A DNA stretch of 12,838 bases, from assembly GCA_934234185.1 (NCBI GenBank), contig CAKQHO010000099.1, positions 1-12,838 of the forward strand, read 5' to 3'. Positions 12,715 to 12,838 of this stretch are shown piece after piece. Within the stretch, counting starts at the first letter, position 1. Every line of letters begins with the position of its first letter. Below the pieces are notes generated by a model, which was given only the letters and a program-made list of their open reading frames with translations, made no database searches and had not been told where the DNA came from. Made by a program: the position numbers and the translations under genes. This DNA comes from an uncultured Psychrobacillus sp. GTDB lineage: Bacteria > Bacillota > Bacilli > Bacillales_A > Planococcaceae.

Positions 12715-12838
12715 ATGATTTCTTTAATCGTGGCACATGATCCAAATCGTGTGATAGGCTATCAGAATAAATTGCCGTGGCATATTCCCGGAGACCTAGC
12801 TTATTTTAAAGAAAAAACGATGGGTAAAGCGATGGTAA
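12715..12838 (+). CDS. dfrA: Dihydrofolate reductase, 5' part (cut by window edge)
   Basis: Only the first 41 codons are in the window. They show the start of DHFR: ISLIVAHDPNRVIG, the loop NKLPWHIPGDL with W22 and the catalytic D27, then FKEKTMGKAMV. The numbering matches E. coli DHFR at L20, W22 and D27. The enzyme reduces dihydrofolate to tetrahydrofolate with NADPH and so recycles the folate oxidised by ThyA; the two genes form an operon with 22 bases between them. GGAGG (12702-12706) lies 8 bases before the ATG. Positions linked to trimethoprim resistance (such as residue 98) are beyond the window. Confidence 0.96.
   Translation, partial: MISLIVAHDPNRVIGYQNKLPWHIPGDLAYFKEKTMGKAMV

Noticed and set aside
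1..12838. CRISPR array, tRNA, rRNA, insertion sequence or prophage parts
   Set aside because: No regularly spaced repeats, no tRNA-like cloverleaf noticed, and no transposase, integrase or phage gene is visible.

Overview
The window is a stretch of chromosome from a low-G+C Gram-positive bacterium of the Bacillales. A Bacillaceae or Planococcaceae relative of Bacillus, Psychrobacillus, Lysinibacillus or Sporosarcina is likely (inference). The support is AT-rich DNA, strong AGGAGG-type ribosome sites, several intrinsic terminators with U-tracts, a bacilliredoxin (a bacillithiol-using lineage), and a gene order that, from memory, follows Bacillus subtilis: cold-shock gene and ypeP/ypeQ-like genes, then ypgQ, ypgR, yphP (brxA), ypiP, ypjP, thymidylate synthase and dfrA.

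Left part (1-2100): two cold-shock genes on opposite strands flank a START/SRPBCC-fold gene, an RNase HI-like gene on the minus strand and a 61-residue zinc-finger gene. Most are single-gene units with their own promoter or terminator.

Centre left (1950-5812): a three-gene operon, ypgQ (HD phosphohydrolase), a YfmR/Uup-type ABC-F translation ATPase, and ypgR (Nfu-N domain plus HEAT repeats). ypgQ and the ABC-F gene overlap by ATGA, and an 18-bp hairpin terminator closes the unit. The ABC-F gene sits between two genes that I recall as neighbours in B. subtilis.

Centre (5813-9502): an apparent accessory block where B. subtilis carries ilvD. It has a two-helix membrane protein of unknown function (+), a manganese catalase (-), and a stand-alone MurE-type Mur ligase (-) with altered substrate-pocket motifs. 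A 593-base gene-free gap follows.

Right part (9503-12838): brxA and an RsmJ-like methyltransferase coupled by an ATGA overlap; a gene-poor stretch that hides a 23-codon hydrophobic minus-strand ORF with a perfect Shine-Dalgarno sequence and its own terminator; ypjP (exported or membrane-anchored); and thyA-dfrA, the dTMP/folate pair, with dfrA cut by the window edge.

The most noteworthy items are the 23-codon ORF, the atypical MurE paralogue beside the Mn catalase, and a possible leader peptide with an overlapping hairpin ahead of the ABC-F operon. I see no insertion sequence, CRISPR array, tRNA or rRNA.
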